NCBI GenBank assembly: GCA_010672925.1
Contig: JAAHFP010000020.1
Location: forward strand, 50,186 to 114,185
DNA from: Symploca sp. SIO1C2
GTDB lineage: Bacteria > Cyanobacteriota > Cyanobacteriia > Cyanobacteriales > Coleofasciculaceae
Length of the DNA: 64,000 bases
Direction of reading: 5' to 3'
Shown: positions 17,601-24,660 of the stretch, piece after piece
Layout of the letters: each line of letters opens with the position of its first letter
Numbering within the stretch: position 1 is the stretch's first letter
The notes under the pieces: generated by a model
What the model was told of the DNA's origin: nothing
The model's database searches: none
What the model saw: the letters and a program-made list of their open reading frames with translations, nothing else
Program-made: the position numbers and the translations under genes

Positions 17601-17843
17601 GCTAGTACAAGTTTACTGATGCAGCAATTTTACAATAGTCTGGTCACAGGAACCAAAGCTGAAGCCTTACGCCAAGCACAGTTACAACTTTTGCAAAGTG
17701 AAGCAGTAGTAACAACGGACGAGGAACGGGCAACTATTGGGGTAGAATCTCCAGATAAGCCACTCTCCCAAAGGAATCTTAACTCCAAGTTTTCTCACCC
17801 TTATTATTGGGCATCGTTTATTATGATTGGAAATTCGCTTTAG
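14697..17843 (+). CDS. secreted TPR-CHAT protease-like protein
   Basis: About 1048 residues from the ATG at 14697; an upstream TTG at 14673 is less likely. It begins with a signal peptide ending near V-Q-A-Q-T. A long array of tetratricopeptide-like helices follows, with units of the type A-L-E-L-G-Q-E-G-L-A-I-A-R (roughly residues 35-490). The C-terminal third is a CHAT domain, a caspase-like fold. It has the catalytic histidine in H-V-A-T-H-G-E (about residue 885) and the cysteine in L-S-A-C-E-T-A-L-G (about residue 929). Both active residues are intact. CHAT-TPR proteins are abundant in multicellular cyanobacteria, and some CHAT proteases elsewhere act in defence. The signal peptide suggests this one works outside the cytoplasm. 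The stop codon abuts a TATAGCGCTACGC repeat. Confidence 0.88.
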   Translation: MKHCLPYFSVTTATIILVVTSSFLPLTPWKPLTVQAQTVEVEKIRAQQLLQQGIEQAKNNQLEAALQSFQEARVIYQGIQDFSGEGQALNYLSLVYSSLKDYTKAIDYQQQVLAIARSLEDPNLEWSALSTLVSFFTQLEDEQKIIEFAQQGLIVARESQNSQWKWAALSTLASTYSSLENYEKVVEYAQQGLVVAQEVQNPNYEVLALVFLSEAHNLLGDSQKALELGQEGLAIARKINNSELEAWTLLVLGNVNVSLRNYSQGIDLVQKGLVIAQASSNRNLESNALFYLALIHWTQGDYQQAIDYGQQSLAIYRELGDHDSELIALHNLNTNYIYLGDYQKVIELTQEELALARQVKNYDYEGIALVYLGFAHFAQGDIAKILEYGQQALAVGKEKQSITSEHLALIALSIGYSNSGNNQQALELAQNSLAIARNPQHRHQLLVNAEELSLNTLGSLYRKVGQQKEAITVYQETLAIDQHHFTAQVGLARSYRELNLPLTAITYYKQAISNIEQIRGNITGLDRQLQESFLQAILVDADGSKNTDIYRELADLLLSQGRILEAQQVLELLKAEELREYTRTGDQRQDVSFTDTESAIIQEHGTLVAFGQKLADCQRHNCPQKEQLIAQRQVLTEEFNQAVRTIETEIRDRQTKDYNFLNPRNDFNRKAQEIIKAQPGTVLIYPLVLADKLWLLIASEGGVVKKFEVEVGQQQLGETVLRLRQLLATPNSSLSEVKKTSQQLYSWLIQPLEAELQGSSDIPIQHLIFALDRVTRYIPMSALFDGQQYLIENYTVSTIVSADTTNTTERLPNQPQAVSVLALGLSDAVAGFNPLKNVPEEIDAIVQRDSQDSKGVYPGLEFLNQDFNLDALQNNLYGRQILHVATHGEFVPGSFDDSYLLLGTGEKLAIPEIENLNDLTDVHLVVLSACETALGEPGQDGVEIAGISHYFLARGAESVLASLWQVNDASTSLLMQQFYNSLVTGTKAEALRQAQLQLLQSEAVVTTDEERATIGVESPDKPLSQRNLNSKFSHPYYWASFIMIGNSL

Positions 17844-17895
17844 TATAGCGCTACGCACTAGGCAACAGGCAAAAGTAAGTCATAATTGGGTTTGG
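17844..17895. repeat. TAGCGCTA-type repeat, partial copy
   Basis: The reverse of the block order at 2612-2702 and 36862-36957 is seen. TATAGCGCTACGC is followed by CTAGGCAACAGGCAA and then GTAAGTCATAA. It starts one base after the TAG of the CHAT gene. Confidence 0.65.
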
Positions 17896-17980
17896 TTTGA
17901 CCTCAAAGCACTGCTAGATCAAGTATTCTATACAAAGCGATCGCGCCTTACCCCATATCAATCTAAAATAGGCTACAGGG

Positions 17981-18056
17981 GTTCGGGCGAAGCATTTGGA
18001 TTTGTATATGCTGGGTCTATATGCTTAAATTGTCGCCTAAATGCTTCGTCCCTACT
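17981..18056. repeat. palindromic repeat with GGGCGAAGCATTT arms
   Basis: The left arm at 17985-17997 and right arm at 18039-18052 form an imperfect inverted repeat around about 40 bases. The outer edge of the right arm contains the reverse of the TAG stop (18052-18054) of the leftward NACHT gene. Confidence 0.65.
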
Positions 18057-20997
18057 CTTCACAAAGCATCGTTCCCTTCAGATTTGCTCCTTGAAGATTA
18101 GTCTCTTGAAGATTCGTATCTTGAAGATTGGCTTCTTGAAGATTAGCTCCTTGAAAATTTGCCCACTGAAGATTGGCTTCTTGAAGATTGGCTCCTTGAA
18201 GATTGACCCCTTGAAGATTTGCCCATTGAAGATCCGCCCCTTGAAGATTGGCTTCTTGAAGATTGGCTCCTTGAAGCTTTGCCCATTGAAGATCCGCCCC
18301 TTGAAGATTGGTCTCTTGAAGCTTTGCCCATTGAAGATTGGCCTCTCCAAGGTTCACATTTTGAAGACTGGCCTCTTGAAGATTTGCCTCTTGAAGGTTC
18401 ACATCTTGAAGGTTAGCATCTTGAAGATTAACTCCTTGAAGATCCACTCCTTTAAGATACGCCTTTTGAAAATTTGTCCCTTGAAGATTCACTCCCTGAA
18501 GATTCACCCATTGAAGATTAGTCTCTTGAAGATTAGCTCCTTGAAGATTAGCCCCTCGAAGATAAACTCCTCGAAGACAAACTCCTCGAAGATATGCCCA
18601 TTGAAGGTTGCTATGAGCAAAATTTGCCTGGTAAAAATCCCTGATATCTAAAATACAGCCCTGCAAATTGAGAAAGCTAAGACAGTCAAAAGCAAGTACA
18701 TTCTTGTTTCCTATCCTCTGCCCTTGCAGCCTAGATATCCATGTATCAAAAGCATCAGCAGAAGGCCATTTAATTACTGAAGTTTCCCTCGTCACTCTTG
18801 CACAAGCATTTAATACAACTAACAAAGCTTCTTCTGCATTCCCTGCTTGTCGCATTTCTTCGTGAAAATTAGGTCTAGGTGTCAAACGTTCCATTGGCAT
18901 ACCATGATTTAGCATAAATTCAATCAGACGACACAATGTCTTCTGCCAATTACCAACATTCGAAGGATTCTGCAAACCGATTTCATCGCAGATAAAGCGA
19001 AACAGATATTTATCCATTGCAGAAGCACCGCAGAGGTTTGCCCAAGTTACTAACGCCTCACTCTCATCACAACCCTTACGAAAGTTGTTCTGGCGTTCTT
19101 CTAAATCTTCGTGAATGAGCTTGATGCCTAACACAATGCGTCTGGCTGTCAGATACTCGCCAAAGCTCTTATGAGTAAACTCAAAGGTTTTCTCATTTGC
19201 CCTAACACCGTCACTTTCTCGAAAATAAAAGGCAGTTAGCAGACGTGTGACACTGGCTTTTGAGTCTTCATTGAAACTTGCTTGAAAGCGATTCAAAATT
19301 CCCCTGAGACCACTATTGTCACAGTGGCGCTCAATTTCTCCCACAGTGGTTGTTCTACCATCTCCATGCCAGCAAGCTAGGGCAATTTCCTCCAGAATAC
19401 CGATAAATTCCTCTTTCTTAATACCCTCAGTTGGACGATAGCTGTGCTTTTCATACCCTCGCTCGTAAACTGCCTCTAGTAAATCCTCATAAATTTGATT
19501 GAGGTTAGTGTCTTCTGAGAATTGCAACTTATTCCGCTCAATACTGAGAGCCACCAGATAATTAAGCAACGGTTGAGCCGTAATCTCTAAGAGATTATTC
19601 CTGTCTAGTTCCGGTGGCAACCCAGTGTAATCTTTACCTTTAGCCTTACCATAAGATTGCCACCACAGCTGCCTTTGATCCTGCTCCAGCAATTTTTGCT
19701 TGTCAATATAGCCTTTGCTCTCCTCTTCTGTCAGAAAATAGGGTAAAAGATACAGCAGTTGCTGGAGTTGGCGAAACTTGCTACGGTTGGCTTGTACTAC
19801 CACTTCTCGCCCACTGATTAAAACTTGTAAGCGAGTTTTATGCTGATTAAATTGATTAACTTTAAGCCTGACTTCTTCGATAAACTCCCTAGCGGCTTCT
19901 GCTGCAATCTTTCCCTGCATCGATAACTCGTCTAAGCCGTCAAAAATAATCAGTAACCTGGGCTCACCATCACTTCTATCCAGTGGGTTATGAGGCAAGA
20001 AATCTTCAACTTGGACAAACTCCCACACTGCTCTCACCAAGTCATCCGAGAGTTTAAACAGATGCAGAGGGATAAATAAAACTGGAATCTCGCCTTTTTC
20101 TGCCTGTTGTGCGGCAAAGATTTTGCTAAAAGAAGATTTACCACTCCCTGGCCCTCCACTAATCAAACGAATAGCATCATCAGATTTAGCTTCCTGCAAC
20201 CAAGTTTCCAATTCCTTGTTTAAATCAACAACAACTCGCTCCTGGTTTTTCTCTTCAACGATGCCTCTTTCTAACCTTTGCTCCAGCTGAGACTCAACCT
20301 CCCGTTCATAATAAGCTCTTAAGGGCACATAAACCTGTTTCAAGCTAAAGGCTTCCAAAAACATCGGTTCTTCCACCCGTTTTTGCAGCCATGCTCGATA
20401 ACGCAGCCACCCCTGCTCTCGTTTAGTCGCTTGAGTGAAAGGTGTATCCAGTACCTCCTTCAGGACAAGATAATCTTGAGAATGCTTGACCCACTGCTCA
20501 TTAAGGGCAAAAACAAAGTAAGTTGGTAAGCGATCGCTAATTTTTTGTGCCTCAACCGGTTTTTCCACCAACTCTTCCAACCACTGTAGAAAACCAGTCT
20601 TAGCTTCCTGCACAATCGGCAACTGCTGAGGCCGCAAGAAAAAGTCTTGGTTAATAACTAACTCACCATGTCCTAAGGAATTATTGAGCTGTTGATACAA
20701 TACCTTAAGATTATCTGGCTGTTTAACCAACAACTCCCGATTTTCCCTCAACAAATCCTGCATTGCCTGCATCAGAGAGCGCACAATTAGTAAACCAGCA
20801 ATTTCTCCCGGCCCTGTCTTTAATCCCAGAGCATCTAAAACCTCTACTCCACTTTTCGCCAACTCATCCCACTTGAGGAATGTCCCATTGATTGTCGCCT
20901 TTCCCAGGGAAATAAACAAAGATTTCGGGTTAACCTTAATATCCTTACGCAATAAGGAAACAGGTTTATCGACTTGAATTCCAGGCTCCCCAGACAT
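18052..20997 (-). CDS. NACHT NTPase with pentapeptide repeats (1)
   Basis: This 981-residue STAND-type NTPase has an N-terminal region of about 250 residues of unrecognised type. A NACHT domain follows with Walker A S-G-G-P-G-S-G-K-S-S near residue 280 and Walker B L-L-I-I-F-D-G-L-D-E-L near residue 345. After it come helical regions with E-F-T-H-K-S-F-G-E-Y-L-T-A-R. The C-terminus (about 785-975) is a near-perfect run of pentapeptide repeats (A-N-L-Q-E/G/W), which fold as a right-handed beta helix. Bacterial NACHT proteins can protect against phage, with a C-terminal sensor and N-terminal effector. Whether this one does is not known. The stop codon lies in a palindromic repeat. A similar protein is encoded at 27979-31212. 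Confidence 0.88.
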   Translation of the reverse strand: MSGEPGIQVDKPVSLLRKDIKVNPKSLFISLGKATINGTFLKWDELAKSGVEVLDALGLKTGPGEIAGLLIVRSLMQAMQDLLRENRELLVKQPDNLKVLYQQLNNSLGHGELVINQDFFLRPQQLPIVQEAKTGFLQWLEELVEKPVEAQKISDRLPTYFVFALNEQWVKHSQDYLVLKEVLDTPFTQATKREQGWLRYRAWLQKRVEEPMFLEAFSLKQVYVPLRAYYEREVESQLEQRLERGIVEEKNQERVVVDLNKELETWLQEAKSDDAIRLISGGPGSGKSSFSKIFAAQQAEKGEIPVLFIPLHLFKLSDDLVRAVWEFVQVEDFLPHNPLDRSDGEPRLLIIFDGLDELSMQGKIAAEAAREFIEEVRLKVNQFNQHKTRLQVLISGREVVVQANRSKFRQLQQLLYLLPYFLTEEESKGYIDKQKLLEQDQRQLWWQSYGKAKGKDYTGLPPELDRNNLLEITAQPLLNYLVALSIERNKLQFSEDTNLNQIYEDLLEAVYERGYEKHSYRPTEGIKKEEFIGILEEIALACWHGDGRTTTVGEIERHCDNSGLRGILNRFQASFNEDSKASVTRLLTAFYFRESDGVRANEKTFEFTHKSFGEYLTARRIVLGIKLIHEDLEERQNNFRKGCDESEALVTWANLCGASAMDKYLFRFICDEIGLQNPSNVGNWQKTLCRLIEFMLNHGMPMERLTPRPNFHEEMRQAGNAEEALLVVLNACARVTRETSVIKWPSADAFDTWISRLQGQRIGNKNVLAFDCLSFLNLQGCILDIRDFYQANFAHSNLQWAYLRGVCLRGVYLRGANLQGANLQETNLQWVNLQGVNLQGTNFQKAYLKGVDLQGVNLQDANLQDVNLQEANLQEASLQNVNLGEANLQWAKLQETNLQGADLQWAKLQGANLQEANLQGADLQWANLQGVNLQGANLQEANLQWANFQGANLQEANLQDTNLQETNLQGANLKGTMLCEE

Positions 20998-21000
20998 ATT

Positions 21001-21481
21001 TGTTAGGTATTAGGTGGTAGTTTGTTTGTGGAATAGGCTGACCGCCTGTCTTTAGGTGTTAGATCTAGAATATACTCCCGTGGAACAGGCTTCTAGCCTG
21101 TCCTATGATTGCCACCAATGAGATATAGCAAAAGGCCACAGGCAACAGTCAGTAATAACTAGAGAGTGGAGGGTTTAGGAATGTCCTAACTATAGCGCGT
21201 AGTACTATATCGACAGAGAGGTTTATATATAAGCGCACACCTTTCCTATTATAAAAAAAATACTACCAAAAAATAATCGTAAAAGCAACTAACGCGACAC
21301 AACTAAAAATATAAGTTAGGTGGAACATTCCTGTAGTGCGTTCGCGTAGCGTGCGCGTAGCGCAAACATCTTGCTCGCTTTTAATACACCTAAGCACGAG
21401 GGAGACCCAACTCTCTTAGGGGACTGTGTTGAGTCTCGTTGCCTCCTGACTTGGTGTTTCTTAGCAATTAGCCATTAGCAA
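21001..21481. other. gap with several repeat types
   Basis: No gene is seen. Repeats include an ACAGGC/GCCTGT palindrome (21081-21103) with a degenerate second copy at about 21028-21051. A rearranged TAGCGCGTAG mosaic lies at 21124-21212, and the second copy of the 53-bp repeat at 21221-21277. A GTTCGCGTAGCG-type repeat is at about 21336-21366, with ATTAGCC heptamers at 21465-21490. Confidence 0.65.
21221..21277. repeat. 53-bp intergenic repeat, copy 2
   Basis: Shares the ordered blocks GTTTATAT, GCGCACAC, TTTCC-ATTATAAAA and TACTACCA with 10457-10509. It differs by a few substitutions and small insertions. Confidence 0.6.
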
Positions 21482-22924
21482 TTAGCCATTATCTATTCTC
21501 AATTCCGGCGCTTCTGCTGGCAGAGAAAAGAGTAAACTGAAATCAGCCTGACGTTGCTTTAGCGGTTCTTCCGTGCGCTTCCACAAAGTTTCATAGAAGA
21601 AAAAAGACACACCAGCAAATCCTCGGCGACGTACTGCTCCCACTTGCTGCCGAATTTGTGAGCTAGAAACAAACTTGTTTTTTAAACCAGTCAAAATGCC
21701 TACACTAACAGGAATACGACTGTGGGCTAATTGCAATTCTGGTTTTTCCAATTCTGAGATAAAGCTCTTAAAACTGTCTCGATAAATCTGTACAATCAGC
21801 TCATCTACCAAACCAAGCTGTACCCAATTTGACCAATCAGCGAGAAAGAATTGGTAAGAAAAACGCTGAGGATTAGGAGAGACGGAAATGAGCACTTCTT
21901 CTTTGCGGTCTTTAACTGCCCCTACCAGTTGCTGGAGGAAATCAGTCATTTTGTTTGCTCGCCAGCTAAGCCATTCCGGATCTTTCGAGTCAGTAGAGGG
22001 TAATTGTCCTTGGTGTTCTTGTTGATATAACCCAACAGTAAAATCATCGTAACCCAAATCCGATGGTAAGCCGAAATGGTCATCTAATTGGATACCATCA
22101 ACATCATAGTTGCTGACAATCTCAATAATTAAATCCTGAATAAACTGTTGCACCTCTGGCATAAAGGGATTGAGCCAGACTCGTTCATGGGTACCTTCTT
22201 GCTTAGTTTTGACTCCTTCTGCATTTTGAGTGAGCCAATCAGGGTGGCGTTTTGCTAACTCAGAATCAGAGGGAGCCATAAAACCAAACTCAAACCAAGG
22301 AATGACTCTCATACCTTGTTGATGTCCTTCTTCGACAATTTCTTGGAGGACATCTCGCCCTTGTAATCCCAATTCTGGCTCAAAAGGTTCCTCTAAAGGT
22401 GTAGCAATTCTGGCTAATTCACCAATCTCTTTTTCGGCAATCTTACTGGGGTAGAGGGTATAACCCCAGTTCCAAACAGTAGGGTAGATAGTGTTAAAAT
22501 GTAATTGCTTCAGAAGTCGTAGGGCAGTGGTGGTGTTTTGGGAAGAAAACAGCACATCACTATCAATATTCGTCAACCAGACTCCCCGTAGTTCGGGGTT
22601 ATTGGCTGAGGGAATCTTCCCATGGGCTAAGTCCTGAGTTGGTGCTGACCGAGGAGTGAGCGAAATATGAGGTGGGATTTCTATTCTCCGCGTCCCCACG
22701 TCTCCGCGTCTCCGCGTCTGCTGACTCGCTTCCCCACTCATAATCTGCTGCTGTGGCAATTGTTCGATGTTAGATTGCCTTCCACCTTCTGTAACATGAT
22801 TAAACTGCGCTTGAGGATAAGCAGTCGCTGGCTCCCACACTGCTATGGTTATGCCTAAGACGAATAAGAAAAGTAACCCAGTGGGATGTCCAAAACTGCG
22901 CTTTAGAGAAAAACCTACTTTCAT
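21482..22924 (-). CDS. glycosyl hydrolase family 10-like (DUF187) secreted protein
   Basis: A secreted GHL10 (DUF187) barrel protein. Family landmarks are E-L-R-G-V-W-L-T-N-I-D-S-D-V, Y-P-T-V-W-N-W-G, R-V-I-P-W-F-E-F-G-F, W-L-N-P-F-M-P-E-V, and V-D-G-I-Q-L-D-D-H-F-G. Acidic residues in the last two blocks are the likely catalytic positions. Related proteins are thought to act on cell-wall or other glycans, but activity is mostly unproven. I choose the ATG at 22924, which has GGGAGGAAG upstream and gives a clean signal peptide (G-L-L-F-L-F-V-L-G-I-T). ATG 23032 and TTG 23068 would add unsupported residues. The gene stands alone. Confidence 0.85.
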   Translation of the reverse strand: MKVGFSLKRSFGHPTGLLFLFVLGITIAVWEPATAYPQAQFNHVTEGGRQSNIEQLPQQQIMSGEASQQTRRRGDVGTRRIEIPPHISLTPRSAPTQDLAHGKIPSANNPELRGVWLTNIDSDVLFSSQNTTTALRLLKQLHFNTIYPTVWNWGYTLYPSKIAEKEIGELARIATPLEEPFEPELGLQGRDVLQEIVEEGHQQGMRVIPWFEFGFMAPSDSELAKRHPDWLTQNAEGVKTKQEGTHERVWLNPFMPEVQQFIQDLIIEIVSNYDVDGIQLDDHFGLPSDLGYDDFTVGLYQQEHQGQLPSTDSKDPEWLSWRANKMTDFLQQLVGAVKDRKEEVLISVSPNPQRFSYQFFLADWSNWVQLGLVDELIVQIYRDSFKSFISELEKPELQLAHSRIPVSVGILTGLKNKFVSSSQIRQQVGAVRRRGFAGVSFFFYETLWKRTEEPLKQRQADFSLLFSLPAEAPELRIDNG

Positions 22925-23068
22925 TGGGACTGTCTTCCTCCCAAAGAGTGACCCAGGAAGAATTTTCCTTCTGCCTTTTTGCACTAGCTGATTTACCCAG
23001 ATTGCGGTCAAGTTTTGGAGAAACCTTTTCATAGATAATGACTCAACAGAAATGACTAACAAACACAA

Positions 23069-23726
23069 CTAAGGTAACAGGACGTAGATCTTTTCCCAGT
23101 ACAGAAGCAGTCTAAAGTAGCGTGAGTAAGGTTTTTGGTTCAACCACTCAACTAGATCAGCTAGCTAAGTAAAAATACTGATATAAGCTTACAGCTTGTT
23201 ATACCTCGCCCTAAACTCCCTTCATCAGCTAGTTTCAGACAATTAACGAGGAAGCTTAACTCGATCTCCCAGGGACATTTGTTTATATTTCATGACATTT
23301 ATCAAGTGATCACACCAAGCCATAAATTCAGTATTCTGACTGATTGTACAGTTTTGAGTGTTGCGATATGGTTAACTCTGTTCTCTATGAACAAAGTTTC
23401 AGTATGCTATTTTTTATACTCTTGCTGAAACAACTTCAGCATTACTGACCACAATATACAGTATGCTAGGTTCTAGGTTAGTGTACCTCAGTAAAACTAC
23501 TGGATACTTCATTTCAGAAAGTATTGGCACTCGTCATAAGCCGCTAGCTCTTTTAAGCACTGATTGCATATTTATGCCAATGTGTCAATATATTTAAGTT
23601 TTGTTACAAGTATACGGATTTCTGGACACCTAGGCTGTGGTTTTCCATTAACTAGCGTCGAGCAATCTTCGGCTCTGACAACATCTAGGACAACAGCAAA
23701 CTGAAATATTAAAATATAATTTCATT
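23069..23726. other. gap without recognised features
   Basis: A mostly AT-rich 650-base gap separates divergent genes. It holds weakly similar CAGTATGCTA blocks (about 23400 and 23459). No ORF, heptamer array or RNA gene was recognised. Promoters for both flanking genes are expected here. Confidence 0.5.
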
Positions 23727-23768
23727 TTGTGTGTTTCCAGAAGATATAATGCTAACTTGTGTGTTCCT

Positions 23769-24269
23769 ATGATTAAACACCATGACCCAGAAGATGTCGC
23801 CGCGAGTAACCAAGAGTCCCTCGGTAGGCTACTCAGAGCAATTACTTTGTCTGAGGGTCAGTTTTCACTGATCTTAGTGTGCAGTACCCGTCTGCCTTTA
23901 CGACGGAAAATACTGAAGCAACTGATAGAACGATCCTCAGTATCCATCCAGGAAATAACCCTCCATCCATCGGTCAACACTCTTTTCTCAACTATAGAAA
24001 CAGCGGTTGAAGGCTCATCTCCCCTAGCCTTGATCGTCTCTGGTCTAGAATCGGTGGTTGCGATTGATGAGTTATTAAGTTCGACGAACCTGGTGCGGGA
24101 TGAGTTTCGCAAGCAATTCCCCTTCCCTCTCGTGTTGGTGATCAATGACGAAATTTTACAGAAACTAATCCGACTAGCACCTGATTTTAAGAGTTGGTCA
24201 GCAAATCCGATTCGATTTCAATTTCCAGAAAATCATCGTTGTCCTGAGAATAGAGCCATCACCGCTTAG
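23769..24269 (+). CDS. short AAA-like N-terminal domain protein
   Basis: About 166 residues from the ATG at 23769; a GTG at 23727 is less likely. It contains L-I-L-V-C-S-T-R, a S-P-L-A-L-I-V-S-G-L-E-S strand, and the block F-P-F-P-L-V-L-V-I-N-D-E-I-L-Q-K-L near L-A-P-D-F-K-S-W. The last blocks are characteristic of an AAA-like domain found at the N-terminus of much larger cyanobacterial TPR proteins. Here it ends within about 25 residues, and no TPR frame follows. It is either a stand-alone version or a truncated remnant. There is no obvious Walker A motif, so nucleotide binding is doubtful. Confidence 0.55.
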   Translation: MIKHHDPEDVAASNQESLGRLLRAITLSEGQFSLILVCSTRLPLRRKILKQLIERSSVSIQEITLHPSVNTLFSTIETAVEGSSPLALIVSGLESVVAIDELLSSTNLVRDEFRKQFPFPLVLVINDEILQKLIRLAPDFKSWSANPIRFQFPENHRCPENRAITA

Positions 24270-24660
24270 TGGCTTGTGGGGAGTGTGGGAAGCTGAGGAA
24301 GCTGGGTAAACATCTATAGCAACGAGCGCTGGTGTGTTTACAGATTGACTGTGGTGAATAATTCACAAATACCTTGATTTAACAGTACTTTCTACCTCCC
24401 TAACACCTAAAACCTAATACCTCACACCTGCGCGAAGCGCTATCACTCATCAGTCATTCCTATTGAACAGATTGATACAGGCACTGAAGTTTGTTCCACA
24501 GCTAATTTTTTACTTTATTAAGTTAATTAAAATAGGGCAGTTTAAATACCCGTTAGCTGACAAATAATCCTGTTCTCTTACTTACCACTAAAAGTAGATT
24601 AAATATAATACTGAGTACTCTATACTGCCAGGAATTATTAACAATCTCAGGTCATGCCGG
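24270..24660. other. gap upstream of haemagglutinin gene, with long inverted-repeat copy A
   Basis: The gap contains AGCTGAGGA units (about 24288-24304) and then copy A (24314-24442) of a repeat whose inverted partner is at 31293-31421. From 24450 to the ATG it is AT-rich, probably promoter sequence. Confidence 0.6.
24314..24442 (-). repeat. 130-bp inverted repeat, copy A
   Basis: Read on the minus strand it aligns with 31293-31421 almost without gaps. The order is ATAGCGCTTCGCGCAGGTGT, then TTAGG heptamers, GAAAGTACTGTTAAATCAA, TATTTGTGA, CAATCTGTAAACACAC and TTGCTATA. By eye identity is about 90 percent. The two copies are in opposite orientation and bracket about 6.9 kb. Confidence 0.85.

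Noticed and set aside
17827-18651. 274-codon open frame rich in L-K-I and F-L/L-L-K units on the plus strand
   Set aside because: It is the complement of the pentapeptide-repeat region of the leftward NACHT gene. The 15-bp periodic DNA keeps other frames open, and the frame has no independent start signals.
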